Shown: positions 63,937 through 64,000 of the stretch, one piece after another
Layout of the letters: every line of letters starts with the position of its first letter
Numbering within the stretch: position 1 is the stretch's first letter
NCBI RefSeq assembly: GCF_018860745.1
Contig: NZ_JAHKPY010000014.1
Span: 620,001 to 684,000 of the forward strand
Length of the DNA stretch: 64,000 nt
Direction of reading: 5' to 3'
From: Zobellia uliginosa
Lineage (GTDB): Bacteria; Bacteroidota; Bacteroidia; Flavobacteriales; Flavobacteriaceae
Translations under genes and position numbers: made by a program
Notes under the pieces: generated by a model
Databases searched by the model: none
The model's input: only the letters and a program-made list of their open reading frames with translations
Told to the model about the DNA's origin: nothing

Positions 63937-64000
63937 GCAACACAAACATATTGTTTATATTTTGTTAGAACATGCACTATAAATTTAAAGGGAAGCCCCC

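Overview
The window looks like the chromosome of a gliding, probably marine member of the Flavobacteriaceae (Bacteroidota). The evidence is low-GC sequence, gliding genes gldE and gldD, a giant adhesin with the type IX secretion (T9SS) type B C-terminus, a SusC/SusD pair, a DUF4270 lipoprotein, single-chain glycyl-tRNA synthetase, and many TAnnTTTG promoter -7 elements with few Shine-Dalgarno sequences. No rRNA, tRNA, insertion sequence, prophage or CRISPR array was recognised. Most of the window is ordinary core genome.

Layout: 0.4-2.3 kb holds an ankyrin, NUDIX and nitrilase-family operon. 2.3-7.2 kb holds an Ig-like lipoprotein, comF, a membrane-anchored coiled-coil protein and glyS. 7.2-10.1 kb has a TonB-dependent receptor and exonuclease III. 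10.2-18.6 kb is one gene for an SprB-like surface adhesin of about 2,820 residues. 18.9-20.1 kb has a Tas-like aldo/keto reductase and a 32-residue membrane ORF. 20.1-24.9 kb is a leftward panC-panD-flippase-esterase-like-radA operon. 25.0-29.7 kb carries a GT5-like N-terminal-domain protein, a DUF4270 lipoprotein and glmS. 29.9-34.3 kb carries a TonB receptor with an SGNH hydrolase lipoprotein. 34.5-36.4 kb is atpD-atpC. 36.4-37.7 kb is a tandem DUF2975 plus Xre-type regulator module. 37.7-40.1 kb has a GNAT gene and an M61 peptidase gene broken by one in-frame TGA. 40.2-41.9 kb has two small envelope proteins and a decayed gene.

41.9-49.5 kb is the biotin cluster: bioF, a DUF2007 gene, bioD, (an opposing glycosyltransferase gene), bioA, a ketosynthase-like gene, bioB. 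49.5-51.4 kb has a JmjC/cupin-like protein, an outer-membrane barrel and recX. 51.5-57.5 kb has rng, a 29-residue very basic protein, hup, mutY, ssb, gldE and gldD. 57.8-63.9 kb has a GntR-type regulator with a sugar-binding-like sensor domain and the SusC/SusD pair it probably controls.

No complete undescribed system is obvious. The most interesting items are: the nonsense codon directly after the HExxH motif of the M61 peptidase; a ketosynthase in the biotin cluster with an altered active-site histidine; degenerate enzyme-like proteins inside conserved operons (esterase-like with Asp for Ser, GT5-like without its nucleotide-sugar loop); TAnnTTTG-type elements exactly four bases before the ATG of glyS, bioF and (weaker match) bioA, suggesting leaderless transcripts; and candidate operators at the DUF2975 and SusC promoters. 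Several start codons were moved downstream from the longest frame where an ATG or GTG, a promoter or family homology supported it.
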